Position numbers and translations under genes: made by a program. From positions 186,001 to 250,000 of the forward strand of contig CAJTFL010000003.1 of NCBI GenBank assembly GCA_910575565.1: DNA of 64,000 nt, given 5' to 3'. The notes beneath the pieces are model-generated. The model saw nothing but the letters and a program-made list of their open reading frames with translations, ran no database searches and was not told the DNA's origin. This stretch comes from Lachnospiraceae bacterium (GTDB lineage: Bacteria; Bacillota; Clostridia; Lachnospirales; Lachnospiraceae). This document shows positions 24,798 to 34,503 of this stretch, piece after piece. Numbering within the stretch: the stretch's first letter is position 1; each line of letters opens with the position of its first letter.

Positions 24798-25349
24798 CTA
24801 GTACCATCCTCGTTTTAACAGCTTCCGGATATAATTGAAGGTCTTTTCCTCCCCTTTATCCCGAAGCATTGCCAAAAGAGTTTCCAAAAGCGCCTGGGTT
24901 TCAGGATGAAGCACCGGGGTGATATAAGGACGGGTGCGCTCATAATATTCCCAGGCGGCCTTGCTGTCATAATCCTTCCCCCGGTATACCTTGCAGGCGG
25001 CGATCCGGTCGCAGACCATCTCGGCCACATACGTTAAAGGCATCTTATTCCCTACCAGGCCTTTGGAGCGATCTGCGGAAAAATCAATCCAATATTCGAA
25101 GTGATGCTTGTTCCTTCCTTTATGATGGAGCCATGCGGCGGAATAACCTAATTCTTCCCTCTCCGCCGCATTGGGGCTTCGGTTTCCCTGGTAATATTTT
25201 ACTCCCGTCCAAAACTCCGAAAAGCTGTATTTTGACAGATCGTGCAGCAGGCCCTGCCGGTACAGACCAAGCTTAAAGCATTCCTTCATGACCAGGACTT
25301 TATGTTCCGTTATGGTTCGGAAATGTTTTCCAATATTTTTGATTTTCAT
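24798..25349 (-). CDS. DUF5662 family protein
   Basis: 183 residues. Family of unknown function, common in Firmicutes and phages. Visible signature: a His-rich helical core with HKVLVMKECF, LLHDLSKYSFSEF, and AAWLHHKGRNKHHFEYW; the H..HD..H..HHK pattern looks like a metal site and recalls HD-domain phosphohydrolases, but that is only resemblance. Convergent with the YprB gene, 18 bp between stops. Confidence 0.8.
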   Translation of the reverse strand: MKIKNIGKHFRTITEHKVLVMKECFKLGLYRQGLLHDLSKYSFSEFWTGVKYYQGNRSPNAAEREELGYSAAWLHHKGRNKHHFEYWIDFSADRSKGLVGNKMPLTYVAEMVCDRIAACKVYRGKDYDSKAAWEYYERTRPYITPVLHPETQALLETLLAMLRDKGEEKTFNYIRKLLKRGWY

Positions 25350-25483
25350 GCCAAAACCTTCTTTAATTTTCTTTTCTCAGTCAATAAGTATAGCATAGAA
25401 AAACTTTATTTTCCAATCTCTTTTTCCGCCGAAAAAAATAATTGAAAAAGATGAATTTTTTTCGGATATTTCATCAAAATGAT

Positions 25484-25512
25484 TTGACTTAGAAGGAAAA
25501 CTATGGTATTCT
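25484..25512 (+). promoter_or_regulatory. Promoter of the cold-shock gene
   Basis: TTGACT (25484-25489), 17-base spacer, TATTCT (25507-25512). The 65-base leader holds a small hairpin, CCGTGA/TCACGG, then a U-rich run before GGAGG, the kind of leader typical of csp genes. Confidence 0.75.
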
Positions 25513-25581
25513 AAAGTAGGCCGTGATGGACTCACGGCAAAACATATATTAATTTTTTTTTATATCTTTTGGAGGTATTAT

Positions 25582-25779
25582 ATGAAAGGTACAGTTAAGT
25601 GGTTTAACAACCAAAAAGGCTACGGATTTATTTCCGACGAACAAGGGAACGACGTATTTGTTCACTACTCCGGATTAAACATGGAAGGCTTCAAGTCTCT
25701 GGACGAAGGCGCTCAGGTTGAATTCGATGTGGTTAACGGCGCAAAGGGTCCCCAGGCAACCAACGTTACCAAATTATAA
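25582..25779 (+). CDS. Cold-shock protein (CspA/CspB family)
   Basis: 65 residues, the usual size. RNP1 is seen as KGYGFISDE (residues 13-21) and RNP2 as DVFVHYSGL (residues 24-32); in most CspB proteins RNP2 reads VFVHFS, here Tyr replaces Phe. Single-strand nucleic acid chaperone. Strong AGGAGG-like site (TTTTGGAGG) and own promoter and terminator, so monocistronic. Confidence 0.96.
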   Translation: MKGTVKWFNNQKGYGFISDEQGNDVFVHYSGLNMEGFKSLDEGAQVEFDVVNGAKGPQATNVTKL

Positions 25780-25872
25780 TCATCCCATACAGTGTACCTT
25801 TTTCAATATATATCAGGCATCCGTGTGATAATTAGTTGAAGTAAGATATATTTGTTCGTTATGATTACAATC

Positions 25873-25905
25873 AGAGCCATCTTGAATTTCAGGATGGCTC
25901 TTTTT
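25873..25905 (+). terminator. Terminator of the cold-shock gene
   Basis: Stem AGAGCCATC/GATGGCTCT with a 10-base loop, followed by TTTTTGT. Confidence 0.85.
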
Positions 25906-25998
25906 GTACCGTTTTGTCCCGATTTTCTCGTATCCCTTTTCCTGTATCTTTTTCCATTTATCCTATTTTTCCATTTTTTTCATGGCTTGCGCCCTTGC

Positions 25999-26880
25999 CT
26001 ACCGGGCAGCCTTGTTAAAAATTTCCTTTAATTCCTCCACGGAAAAAACGTAATGCCTGCTGCAGAAATGACAGTTTATTTCAATCGGTTTTCCATCCTG
26101 GATCATTTCCTGAATTTCCTTTTTCCCTATGCTGATCAGCGCTTTTTCCACCCGCCTTTTCGTACAATTACAGTAAAACTGGGCAGGGATTTTCTCGCGG
26201 ATCTCCAAGCCAAATTCTCCCAAAACATCACCTAAAATCGTTTCCGGCGTCTTGCCTTCATCCAGCATGGCGGTGACGGAGACAATCTCCCCCAGCTTCT
26301 CCTCAAGCCTTCCGATCACCTCCTCCGATGCCCCCGGCATCATCTGCAGAATAAAGCCCCCGGCCTGGCGCACCGTGTTTTCCCCATTCATCAAAACCCC
26401 TAATGCCACCGAAGAAGGCGTTTGCTCCGAGGAAGCAAAATAATACGTTAAATCCTCGGCGATTTCCCCTGTCACCAGGATGGTCTGCCCCACATACGGC
26501 TCTTTTAGGCCCATATCCTTGATCACGCTAAGCACTCCCAGCCCCAGGGCGCCTCCCACGTCCAATTTTCCTTTTTCATTGGGCGGAAGAAGGACAGAAG
26601 GGTTAAAGACGTACCCCTTTACCCTGCCTTTTGCGTCCGCCGTCACCGTCAGGCCTCCTATGGGGCCATCCCCCTGGATCTTAAGGGTAAGGAGATCCTC
26701 CTCCCCTTTCATCATCACGCCCATCATCGCCCCTGCCGTCAAAAGCCGCCCCAAAGCCGCCGTGGCAACCGGGCTGGTATTATGGGCCGCCCTGGCCGCT
26801 TCCACCGTATCCTTTGTGGTTGCCGCGAAGGCCCGGATCTGCCCTTTTGCAGCCGTTGCCCGCAAAATATAATCTGCCAT
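25999..26880 (-). CDS. hslO: Hsp33 redox-regulated chaperone
   Basis: 293 residues. Cytosolic holdase activated by oxidation. The C-terminal zinc site has the expected four cysteines: CNC in FYCNCTKRR (about residues 236-238) and CHFC in INCHFCSRHY (about residues 269-272). The N-terminal core carries GRLLTAGAMMGVMMKGEEDL. Start ATG 26880. The gene follows a methyltransferase gene by 15 bp. Confidence 0.96.
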   Translation of the reverse strand: MADYILRATAAKGQIRAFAATTKDTVEAARAAHNTSPVATAALGRLLTAGAMMGVMMKGEEDLLTLKIQGDGPIGGLTVTADAKGRVKGYVFNPSVLLPPNEKGKLDVGGALGLGVLSVIKDMGLKEPYVGQTILVTGEIAEDLTYYFASSEQTPSSVALGVLMNGENTVRQAGGFILQMMPGASEEVIGRLEEKLGEIVSVTAMLDEGKTPETILGDVLGEFGLEIREKIPAQFYCNCTKRRVEKALISIGKKEIQEMIQDGKPIEINCHFCSRHYVFSVEELKEIFNKAAR

Positions 26881-26895
26881 ATTGGTTCCCTTCCT

Positions 26896-27693
26896 TTACT
26901 TTCCCTTTTCCCGGGCAATCACGCAAACCCGCTCGCTGTCCGCCCTGGGGGCATCCTTCGTAAATGCGTCGTAGCAGGCAAGCCGCTCCATCCCGGACTT
27001 CTCCAGGGCTCCAAAAATTTCCTCCATGGAAAAAGCTCTCTGGTAGTGGGTTTCCTGATACCTTCGGTAAAGCCGCCCTTGCCGCTGCCCCGGACTTTGG
27101 GGATTTTCCCCCTCCCCTGGGCCGCCTTCCGGGATAAACAAGGTCAGATCGTACTCATTGATGCGGCTTTCCTCGTCAAAATAATTGTCCCAGATAAAGC
27201 TCCCCTCATCCCGGTTTTCCGCAATGGTATTATCGGCCAGAAGGGTTCGGTATTTATGCTCCGTATTAAAATCAAAGATCAGGATCCCTCCCGGATCCAG
27301 GTAATTGTTCACCAGCCGGAAGGTTCTTAAAAGCTCCTCCTCATCCAAAAGGTAATTTATGGAGTCACAGACGCTGACCACCGCCCTGACCGTGCCAAAC
27401 AGCTCAAATTCCTGCATTTCCTGAAACAGATACAGGATATCCAGTCCCGACCTATCCCGCTTCTCCAGGGCGATTTCTAACATCTCCTGTGAGCTGTCTA
27501 AGCCAATCATGTCGTAGCCCTTCCGGGCCAAAAGCTCCGTCATCGTGCCGGTTCCGCAGCCTAGATCCAGCACCAGGCCGCCGTGGATCCCGTATTCGGC
27601 TAAAAGCCCGGACAAATAGCCGCACCACTCCTCATAGGGGATATTATCCATAAACATATCGTAAACCCTGGCAAAGCTGGCATACGCTTCCAT
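26896..27693 (-). CDS. Class I SAM-dependent methyltransferase
   Basis: 265 residues from ATG 27693 (MEAYASFARVYDMFMDNIPY, the usual start of this clostridial group), with GGAAGGGGAAGG upstream; a longer frame to 27768 has no ribosome site. Motif I (SAM binding) is VLDLGCGTGTMTELLA at about residues 40-55, followed by the acidic residue in IGLDSSQEML. The substrate is unknown. Downstream Hsp33 is probably cotranscribed. Confidence 0.9.
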   Translation of the reverse strand: MEAYASFARVYDMFMDNIPYEEWCGYLSGLLAEYGIHGGLVLDLGCGTGTMTELLARKGYDMIGLDSSQEMLEIALEKRDRSGLDILYLFQEMQEFELFGTVRAVVSVCDSINYLLDEEELLRTFRLVNNYLDPGGILIFDFNTEHKYRTLLADNTIAENRDEGSFIWDNYFDEESRINEYDLTLFIPEGGPGEGENPQSPGQRQGRLYRRYQETHYQRAFSMEEIFGALEKSGMERLACYDAFTKDAPRADSERVCVIAREKGK

Positions 27694-27748
27694 AGCCCTT
27701 CCCCTTCCATTCCAGAGCGTGTTTGAGAAACGCTCTAACCAAACAGCC

Positions 27749-27788
27749 AAAAGCCGTCGGCTGCGCACTTGCAGCCCGGCGGCTTTTC
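27749..27788 (-). terminator. Terminator after the SEC-C gene
   Basis: Minus strand: stem GAAAAGCCGCC/GACGGCTTTT with an inner GCTGC/GCAGC, running into TTTTGG. A second small hairpin, AGAGCGT/ACGCTCT, lies at 27714-27736, before the methyltransferase. Confidence 0.6.
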
Positions 27789-27812
27789 GTCAACCGGAAT
27801 CTTCCATTCCCT

Positions 27813-28322
27813 TTATGCATTCTTACCGCAGCATTTCTTATACTTCTTGCCGCTGCCGCAGGGACAGGGATCGTTGCGCCCCACCTTCCTGGGCTTGCGG
27901 ACCGTCCCGGAAGCCTTCTGCTCCTTGTAAAGCTCCTTCCTGCGCTCCTCAGGCAAAATATCGTTCCACTGGGGCAGCTCGTACAGCCAGTTGGCCTTCG
28001 CCTCCACCATATTGTAGTACAGCTTTTCCGGATCAATCTCAATCCGCACCTGGGTGTCCTCTTCCATGGTGTCGATGGGATTCTCATACCCCTTTAAGCT
28101 TTCGTTAATGCCGTCCAGGAAGCCGGTCATAATCAGGACCTCGGTCCCGTACCTCTCCGCCAGCTCCTTAACCGTACCGGTGATTACCTGGGTAGGGTTG
28201 GACAAAATCTGCTCATAGATCCCCTTCTCAATGGTAAAATAGCCTGTCCACAGATTTTCCCTCTCTTTATCATTGAGCCCCTCGCCGTATGCCAAATCTC
28301 TCCAAGTCTGCAAAATTGCCAT
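27813..28322 (-). CDS. SEC-C metal-binding domain protein
   Basis: 169 residues. The last 22 residues are a SEC-C zinc motif: [19 protein letters not shown], with CxC and CC spacing as in the SecA tail. The N-terminal 120 residues are helical with no motif I recognise. Such proteins may bind SecB, ribosomes or nucleic acid; the role is not predictable. Start ATG 28322, terminator downstream. Confidence 0.85.
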   Translation of the reverse strand: MAILQTWRDLAYGEGLNDKERENLWTGYFTIEKGIYEQILSNPTQVITGTVKELAERYGTEVLIMTGFLDGINESLKGYENPIDTMEEDTQVRIEIDPEKLYYNMVEAKANWLYELPQWNDILPEERRKELYKEQKASGTVRKPRKVGRNDPCPCGSGKKYKKCCGKNA

Positions 28323-28395
28323 CTCAAATCCATCCTTTTTCCTTCATAATCCGCCCAGGAACTCCCTGTGCTCCAAATGATTATATACCAAAACC

Positions 28396-29784
28396 TTATT
28401 TATTGTAAAGTGCCTTCTGCCGAAAATCCCGCAATATCCCTAAGATAATCGCTGTCGCCAGGAAAAAGGTGCACACATCCGCCACGGCCTGGGCCATCTG
28501 CACGCCCAGGATCCCGAAAAACCCCGGAAGGATTAAGAGGGCGGGAACCAAAAACAACCCCTGCCGCCCCACAGCCACCAGGGAGGCCCTGAAGCCGTAG
28601 CCTACGGACTGGGTCATCATATTGCACATAATGATCCAGCCCTGGATGGGCATGGTCAAAAGCTGCAGCCTAAGTGCCCTGGTTCCGATGGCGATCACGT
28701 CCAGATCCTCCTTCCTGAAGGCGGTGATAATCTGCCTGGCAAGCCCGAAGCTTGCCAGCCCAAGGAAGGTGAGCACCACGGTCGCCACCTTGAAGCAAAA
28801 CCAGAAGGCTTCCAGCACCCGGTCGTACCGCTTCGCCCCGTAGTTAAAGCCGCACACCGGCTGGAAGCCCTGGCCGAAGCCAATCAGGCCGGAATTGATA
28901 AACATCATAAACCGGCCCACGATGGACATGGCCGAGATGGCCGCGTCCCCATAGGGTCCTGCCGTCACGTTCAGCACAATAGAGGAAACGCTCATCATCC
29001 CCTGCCTGCACAGGGAAGGAAGGCCTGCATGGAGGATAATCCCGTACATCCTTAAAGTAGGGGTAAATCGGGAAATCCGGATCTTAATGCTGTCCTTCCT
29101 TAAGTTGCACTGGCACAGCAAGATCGTGAAGCTGACCATCTGGCTGGCCATCGTGGCGATGGCCGCCCCGGCGATCCCCATATGGAAGCCGAAAATCAGG
29201 ATGGGATCCAGGATCATATTTAATATCCCCCCTGTGGCAATGCCGAACATGGCATACAGGGCAATCCCCTGGGAGCGGAGAATATTATTCATCACAAAGG
29301 AGCAGAGCATAAACGGCGCCGCGTACAGGATATAGCGCATATAGTCCATGGCGTAAGGGGCGATGGTAGGCGTTGCCCCCAAAAAGTACACCAGCCGCTC
29401 CGTAAAGGCGCTGCCCACGGCCATCATCACTATCCCGATCAGGAACACGGTGAAAAAAGCGGTAGCCGCCGCCTTCCCCGCCTCATCCCCTTTCTGATCC
29501 CCTAAAGACCTGGAGATGTAATTGCCGCTCCCCATGCCGAAGGTAAAGCCTATGGCCTGGATCATAAACATCAGGGAAGCGATGATCCCCACCGCCCCCG
29601 ACGCGCTGGTTCCGATGCGGCTGACGAAAAATGTGTCCGCCATGTTATAAATCGCTGTAACCAGCATACTAATAATGGTGGGAACCGCCAGCTTTGGGAT
29701 CAGGCGGGGGATAGGGGTTTCCATCATCATCCGATACCGCTGCTCCTGCGTCATGGCCTGCCTTGCCTGCGCCAACTGTTTCAT
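28396..29784 (-). CDS. MATE family efflux transporter
   Basis: 462 residues, 12 membrane segments, two homologous six-helix halves. N-terminal signature KLAVPTIISMLVTAIYNMAD TFFVSRIG (about residues 31-58) is typical of the NorM/DinF-like clostridial group. Exports cationic drugs or metabolites in exchange for Na+ or H+. Own promoter, divergent from asnA. Confidence 0.93.
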   Translation of the reverse strand: MKQLAQARQAMTQEQRYRMMMETPIPRLIPKLAVPTIISMLVTAIYNMADTFFVSRIGTSASGAVGIIASLMFMIQAIGFTFGMGSGNYISRSLGDQKGDEAGKAAATAFFTVFLIGIVMMAVGSAFTERLVYFLGATPTIAPYAMDYMRYILYAAPFMLCSFVMNNILRSQGIALYAMFGIATGGILNMILDPILIFGFHMGIAGAAIATMASQMVSFTILLCQCNLRKDSIKIRISRFTPTLRMYGIILHAGLPSLCRQGMMSVSSIVLNVTAGPYGDAAISAMSIVGRFMMFINSGLIGFGQGFQPVCGFNYGAKRYDRVLEAFWFCFKVATVVLTFLGLASFGLARQIITAFRKEDLDVIAIGTRALRLQLLTMPIQGWIIMCNMMTQSVGYGFRASLVAVGRQGLFLVPALLILPGFFGILGVQMAQAVADVCTFFLATAIILGILRDFRQKALYNK

Positions 29785-29837
29785 CCTTGCAATCCTCTTC
29801 TCTAATTGTTTTATAATTGTTTTGTTCTTTTAACCAA

Positions 29838-29867
29838 AGTATAGCACAGGAAACGGCTTTTTTGCAA
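29838..29867 (-). promoter_or_regulatory. Promoter of the MATE gene
   Basis: Minus strand: TTGCAA (29862-29867), 18-base spacer, TATACT (29838-29843). Back to back with the asnA promoter, 16 bp apart. Confidence 0.65.
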
Positions 29868-29883
29868 GAATGGCTAAAAACAG

Positions 29884-29912
29884 TTGCGCCGAAAACCGGA
29901 AAATGCTATGAT
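29884..29912 (+). promoter_or_regulatory. Promoter of asnA
   Basis: TTGCGC (29884-29889), 17-base spacer, TATGAT (29907-29912). Confidence 0.7.
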
Positions 29913-29918
29913 ACCAAG

Positions 29919-30042
29919 GTCAAAAGAGCTTTTGCCCCCATGATACACGGATTGCATCGGATTTTTGACCTTTTGACGCTTGTATCATTATTGCGGAAAA
30001 GCAAAAATGTGCAGCTAAAACGCGCACAGAACGGAGGTAAAC
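29919..30042 (+). ncRNA. Candidate attenuator-like leader of asnA
   Basis: About 124 bases of untranslated leader. AAGGTCAAAA (about 29915-29924) can pair either with the nearby CTTTTGCCCC in a tight hairpin (GGTCAAAAG-AG-CTTTTGCCC) or with the distant TTTTGACCTT (about 29965-29974). The wider arms ATGATACCAAGG and CGCTTGTATCAT are also inverted. Mutually exclusive stems are seen in attenuators, but no T-run terminator is present and no T-box specifier or T-box sequence was found. Confidence 0.35.
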
Positions 30043-31050
30043 ATGAACTTAATTCTGCCAGAGCATTACGACCCGCGCCTGACCGTCCGGGAAACCCAGG
30101 ATGCCATAAAATACATCCGGGACACTTTCCAGAAAGAGCTTGGCCGGGAAATGAATTTCGAGCGGATCTCCGCGCCCTTGTTCGTGGAGCAGAGCAGCGG
30201 ATTAAACGATAACTTAAACGGGGTGGAGCGCCCCGTCCAGTTTGACATGGCCGCCATCCCCGGCGAAACCATAGAAGTGGTCCATTCCCTGGCCAAATGG
30301 AAAAGGATGGCCTTAAAGGAGTATGGCTTTCTGCCCGGCGAGGGCTTATACACCAACATGAACGCCATCCGCCGGGATGAAACTTTGGATAACCTTCACT
30401 CCTGCTATGTGGATCAGTGGGATTGGGAAATGGTCATCACGAAAGAGCAGAGGAACATCCATACCTTGCAGGAGGTGGTCCGCAGGCTGTTTAAAATCAT
30501 CAAACATATGGAGCACGAGGTATGGTACAAATATCCCCAGGCAGTAAAGCACCTTCCGGAGGATATCGTCTTTATCACCTCCCAGGAACTGGAAGACCGT
30601 TACCCGGACAAAACCCCACGGGAGAGGGAAAACTTAATCACCAGGGAACACGGCTGTGTTTTCCTGATGCAGATCGGCGATGCCCTTGCAGACGGCAAGC
30701 CTCATGACGGCCGCGCACCGGACTATGACGACTGGAAATTAAACGGCGACATCCTGTTCTGGTTTGACACCTTAAACTGTGCCCTGGAGATTTCCAGCAT
30801 GGGCATCCGTGTCGATGAAATCTCATTAATGGAACAGCTAAAAAAAGCTGGGTGCGAAGAGCGGAAAAACCTTCCCTACCACCAGATGCTGTTAAAGGGA
30901 GAACTTCCCTACACCATCGGCGGCGGCATCGGCCAGTCGCGCCTTTGTATGCTCCTCTTAAACCGGGCTCATATCGGCGAAGTCCAGGCCAGCCTGTGGC
31001 CTGCCGATATGCGCAGGGCCTGCAAGGAGCACGGAATGATCCTGCTGTAG
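30043..31050 (+). CDS. asnA: Aspartate--ammonia ligase (asparagine synthetase A)
   Basis: 335 residues, full length. Makes asparagine from aspartate, ammonia and ATP; class II aaRS-like fold. Family marks seen: [20 protein letters not shown] (about residues 39-58), RPVQFDMA, and the C-terminal [14 protein letters not shown] (about residues 289-302). Start ATG 30043 with GGAGG. Own promoter and leader. Confidence 0.97.
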   Translation: MNLILPEHYDPRLTVRETQDAIKYIRDTFQKELGREMNFERISAPLFVEQSSGLNDNLNGVERPVQFDMAAIPGETIEVVHSLAKWKRMALKEYGFLPGEGLYTNMNAIRRDETLDNLHSCYVDQWDWEMVITKEQRNIHTLQEVVRRLFKIIKHMEHEVWYKYPQAVKHLPEDIVFITSQELEDRYPDKTPRERENLITREHGCVFLMQIGDALADGKPHDGRAPDYDDWKLNGDILFWFDTLNCALEISSMGIRVDEISLMEQLKKAGCEERKNLPYHQMLLKGELPYTIGGGIGQSRLCMLLLNRAHIGEVQASLWPADMRRACKEHGMILL

Positions 31051-31072
31051 GCGCTGCCAAAACGCAAAAACA

Positions 31073-31108
31073 GGGGATGCTGCAAAACACGATGTTTTCA
31101 GCATCCCC
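31073..31108 (+). terminator. Hairpin after asnA
   Basis: Stem GGGGATGCTG .. CAGCATCCCC with inner AAAACA/TGTTTT. No good T-run follows; it may act as a terminator or a 3' stability hairpin. Confidence 0.5.
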
Positions 31109-31231
31109 GAATTCTCTTTCACTCCTGCCGTTATTAATTTTCCTTAAAAGCGCGTTTGAACATTCATTCCCGCCGCCCGTACCGACACTGCGGCTTTTTC
31201 TTCCTGTGGGCTTTGCCTGCCGCTCTGCCGC

Positions 31232-32056
31232 TTACAGCCGCAGCCGTTCCATATGGATAGCCAAGTGCCCCACCGCTTCCTTGGGAACCGGCTTTCCCAT
31301 CTCCCGCCCGATCACGCCGCAGATCTTCTCCGCCAGGCGGTAGGAGTTCGGGAACTGGCTCCTGGCATACTGATCCATATCCAAGGTAATCGGCTCCCCG
31401 TTATGGATCCGGGCAATCAGGTAGCGCAAGTGCGCCATAAACCGCTCAAAGACAAAGGAGTCCGGATCCAGCTTCAGTCCCATCCCCTCTTCTACCATCA
31501 CCGTTACCTGCTTCATCAGAGCCGCCATGCGCAGCGTTTCCTCCGGCTTTTCATCCATCCTGCCTGCCCGGATGTGAAGGGTAATGTACCCCACCTCATC
31601 CTCGCACAGCATACAGCCTGTTTCCCGGGCAATTAACCCCTGGCTTTCCTTGGCAATCTGGTACTCCTCCGGGTAAAGGACACGGATATCCCCATGGAAG
31701 GGATTTTTTAGGATAATCCCGCTTTGCATCCGCTCCACTGCCACCGCAATATGATCCGCCAAGGGGATCAGGATATTGGGGGTTAACTCGCCCAGCTTCC
31801 GCCCGGCCATCTCCACAATCTTTCCTGCCATCTCCAGGAATGCCGGATCCATGCCGTTTAATACCTGGCGTCCGGTTCTCTGCTTCTCATCCCGGTCTAC
31901 AATGGCGTAACGCTTGGTATTTTCATCCCGCTCGAAACGCTCATTGACGCGCTTTCCAAAGCCAATGCCGCTCCCCAGCAAAATCGCTTCTTCCTTCCGC
32001 TTCATATCATAAACCAGAACCCCATTGTTATTCAATACTTTTACCACACGGTACAT
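31232..32056 (-). CDS. glcT: BglG/LicT-type PRD antiterminator, probably GlcT
   Basis: 274 residues: RNA-binding CAT domain (residues 1-55: VVKVLNNNGVLVYDMKRKEE), PRD1 (about 70-170) and PRD2 (about 175-274). The PRD histidines that PTS proteins phosphorylate are seen in LADHIAVAVERM, LHIRAG, FMAHLRYL and GHLAIHMERL. It binds a RAT hairpin in the ptsG leader to prevent termination. The gene lies 77 bp downstream of ptsG, whose leader shows a matching RAT and terminator (34445-34530), so GlcT is the best call. By family knowledge, glucose-PTS activity would control it. Confidence 0.85.
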   Translation of the reverse strand: MYRVVKVLNNNGVLVYDMKRKEEAILLGSGIGFGKRVNERFERDENTKRYAIVDRDEKQRTGRQVLNGMDPAFLEMAGKIVEMAGRKLGELTPNILIPLADHIAVAVERMQSGIILKNPFHGDIRVLYPEEYQIAKESQGLIARETGCMLCEDEVGYITLHIRAGRMDEKPEETLRMAALMKQVTVMVEEGMGLKLDPDSFVFERFMAHLRYLIARIHNGEPITLDMDQYARSQFPNSYRLAEKICGVIGREMGKPVPKEAVGHLAIHMERLRL

Positions 32057-32133
32057 CGCAACCCCCCATCTGCCGTTTTCCCCGTAAACCTGCTTCCCTA
32101 TGCCGGATCATTGCCAAAGGATCTTTTTCTGTC

Positions 32134-34386
32134 CTAAGGAAGAAGCAGATCCGCTCCGTGATCCAGAGCCTTGATCGCCTTTTCCTCTTCCACCGCAATG
32201 GAAGCGCCCTGGGGCAGCGCCGTATAGATGATCATGCAGGCCTCCGACACCGCGTGCTCCTTCACGTAAGCCAAATCGAAGGTCATCAGGCAATCGCCTT
32301 TCTTCACCTGATCACCATCCTTCACAAACGCCTCAAAGCCTTTCCCTTCCAGCTTTACCGTATCCACGCCGATATGAAGCATAAACTCCATGCCGTCCGC
32401 CGACTTTAACCCTACCGCGTGCTTCGTGGGGAAGACAAATGCCACTTCGCAGTCGCAGGGAGCCAAAACCTGGCCGTCCGAGGGCATTACCATAAACCCG
32501 TCGCCGATCATCTTTTGGGCAAAGGTGATATCCGGAGCGTGCTCGATAGGCTCCACCCGGCCATTAAAGGGACTGTACAAGGGAACCCGCTTACTGGGAG
32601 CTTTCGTTTCTGCCGCCTGGGCATTGGCCCCTGCCGCAGCTTCCGCCTTAACCGGCCCTTTCTCGGCTCCGGCCTGGCTCTCCTCTTCTCCATGGTACTC
32701 CACGTCCGGGGCATAATCCATATAGGCAACTAAGTTTGCCTTGATATTGGGAACGGTTGGCCCGTAAATCACCTGGATGCCCTGGCCTTTCCGGATCACC
32801 CCGGCCGCCCCGGTCTTCTTCAGCAAATCTTCGCTTACCAGCTCCGGCTTATTCACGGTGCAGCGCAGCCGGGTAATGCAGCAGTCCACGTCCGCCACGT
32901 TCTTCTTGCCTCCCAGCCCGTTTAAGATCATCCGGGAACGCTCATCTTCTGGGGAAGACCCCATCCCTCCAGCGCTGGCTGCCGCCTTTTTCGCGTTAAC
33001 ATCGCTTCTCACATACAGCTTGACTTCCTCGTTATCGTCGCGTCCCGGCGTCTTTAAATCGTATTTCAGGATCAAAAACCGGAACAGGAAGAAGTACACC
33101 CCGAAGTAGGCCACGCCTACCACAGGGATCCAGTACCAGCTGGTCTTTGCCGCCCCAGGCAGGATGCCAAAGAGCACCAGGTCGATAATTCCACCGGAAA
33201 AGGTCATGCCTACGCCTACGTTTAAGATATGCATCAGCATATACGCCGCCCCAGCCAGCACGCTGTGGATGGCATACAGGAAAGGAGCCACGAAAATAAA
33301 GGTAAATTCCAACGGTTCTGTGATCCCGGTAAGCATAGCCGTTAAAGCCGCCGACAGAAGAAGGCCGCCTGCCACCTGCCGCTTCTCGGCCTTTGCCGTC
33401 TTATACATGGCTAAGGCGGCTCCCGGAAGGCCAAAGATCATAAAGGGGAATTTTCCCGTCATAAACCGGGTTCCCGGGTTAACGCTGAAATGGGCGATTT
33501 CCCCCACGTTAGCCAGCTGGGCAAAGAAAATATTCTGGGCGCCGTACACCATCTGCCCGGCCACCTCCAGCTGGCCTCCCACAGCCGTCTGCCAGAAAGG
33601 CATATAAAATACGTGATGAAGCCCAAAGGGGATAAGGGCGCGCTCGATAATCCCGTAAATCCAGGTTCCCGCGTAGCCGGAATTGTTCACCAAAGCCCCT
33701 AAGCCGTAAATGCCATTCTGGATCACTGGCCATACAAAGTACATGAAGATTCCCACAAAGATATACACCAGGCTGGAAATAATCGGAACAAACCTGGTTC
33801 CGCCAAAGAAGGACAGCACCTGAGGAAGCTGGATGTTGTAGTACTTATTATGGAGTGCCGCCACTCCAAGCCCTACGATCACGCCGCCAAACACCCCCAT
33901 CTGCAGGGAGCTGATGCCCAGCACCTTAGTCACGGAGCCTTCCAGCATCCCCACCGTCTGCTCCACTGAGCCGATCATATCCGCCAGCGGCAGGCCTGCC
34001 CCATCCATTACCGCCGGAGCCACCGTCACCTTGCCAAACAGCACCAGCATGGCATGGATGGCCGTATGCATGATAAAAAAGGCAATTACGCTGGCTAAGG
34101 CCGCCACTTCCTTTTCCTTCTTTGCCATGCCTACCGCAACGCCAATGGCAAACAGAAGCGGAAGGTTTTCAAACACTACGTTCCCGCAGTTGTTTAAAAT
34201 GTTCAAAAACCCGTTAAGCACCGTACCGGGGCCGAGGATGGCTTCCAGGTGATAGGCGCTAATCATGGTTGCGTTGGTGAAGGAGCCGCCAATCCCCAAA
34301 AGAAGCCCTGCAACCGGCAAAATCGCTATCGGAAGCATAAAGGAACGGCCGACTCTCTGCAGAACGCCAAAAATCTTGTCTTTCAT
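32134..34386 (-). CDS. ptsG: PTS glucose-type transporter, EIICBA fusion
   Basis: 750 residues in the order EIIC (1-400, about 10 membrane segments), EIIB (about 470-560, phosphocysteine in DVDCCITRLRC), EIIA (about 600-750, phospho-His in FMLHIGVDTVKLEGKGF). Takes up and phosphorylates glucose, or possibly N-acetylglucosamine. An Ala/Gly/Lys linker joins B and A. Length and domain order match B. subtilis PtsG. Its leader and the neighbouring antiterminator support glucose. Start ATG 34386, AGGGGAAA upstream. Confidence 0.92.
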   Translation of the reverse strand: MKDKIFGVLQRVGRSFMLPIAILPVAGLLLGIGGSFTNATMISAYHLEAILGPGTVLNGFLNILNNCGNVVFENLPLLFAIGVAVGMAKKEKEVAALASVIAFFIMHTAIHAMLVLFGKVTVAPAVMDGAGLPLADMIGSVEQTVGMLEGSVTKVLGISSLQMGVFGGVIVGLGVAALHNKYYNIQLPQVLSFFGGTRFVPIISSLVYIFVGIFMYFVWPVIQNGIYGLGALVNNSGYAGTWIYGIIERALIPFGLHHVFYMPFWQTAVGGQLEVAGQMVYGAQNIFFAQLANVGEIAHFSVNPGTRFMTGKFPFMIFGLPGAALAMYKTAKAEKRQVAGGLLLSAALTAMLTGITEPLEFTFIFVAPFLYAIHSVLAGAAYMLMHILNVGVGMTFSGGIIDLVLFGILPGAAKTSWYWIPVVGVAYFGVYFFLFRFLILKYDLKTPGRDDNEEVKLYVRSDVNAKKAAASAGGMGSSPEDERSRMILNGLGGKKNVADVDCCITRLRCTVNKPELVSEDLLKKTGAAGVIRKGQGIQVIYGPTVPNIKANLVAYMDYAPDVEYHGEEESQAGAEKGPVKAEAAAGANAQAAETKAPSKRVPLYSPFNGRVEPIEHAPDITFAQKMIGDGFMVMPSDGQVLAPCDCEVAFVFPTKHAVGLKSADGMEFMLHIGVDTVKLEGKGFEAFVKDGDQVKKGDCLMTFDLAYVKEHAVSEACMIIYTALPQGASIAVEEEKAIKALDHGADLLLP

Positions 34387-34444
34387 GTTTTCCCCTCTTT
34401 CCTAAAATGTTTTCGTTTTTTGCGTGCCGCTACCCATATACGAC

Positions 34445-34503
34445 AAAAAGGCATAAACTCCCCTCATATGGCTTACTATGCCGCATATGGATAGCTTATG
34501 CCT
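34445..34503 (-). terminator. Conditional terminator in the ptsG leader
   Basis: Minus strand: AGGCATAA ... TTATGCC followed by TTTTTGT. The left arm overlaps the end of the RAT sequence, so RAT and terminator folds exclude each other, as in GlcT-controlled leaders. Confidence 0.8.

Noticed and set aside
27694..27768. Upstream start of the methyltransferase gene at 27768
   Set aside because: The extra 25 residues are encoded by terminator and hairpin DNA and lack a ribosome site; ATG 27693 starts the normal family N-terminus.
29919..30042. T-box riboswitch before asnA
   Set aside because: No specifier loop with an Asn codon and no conserved T-box sequence found.
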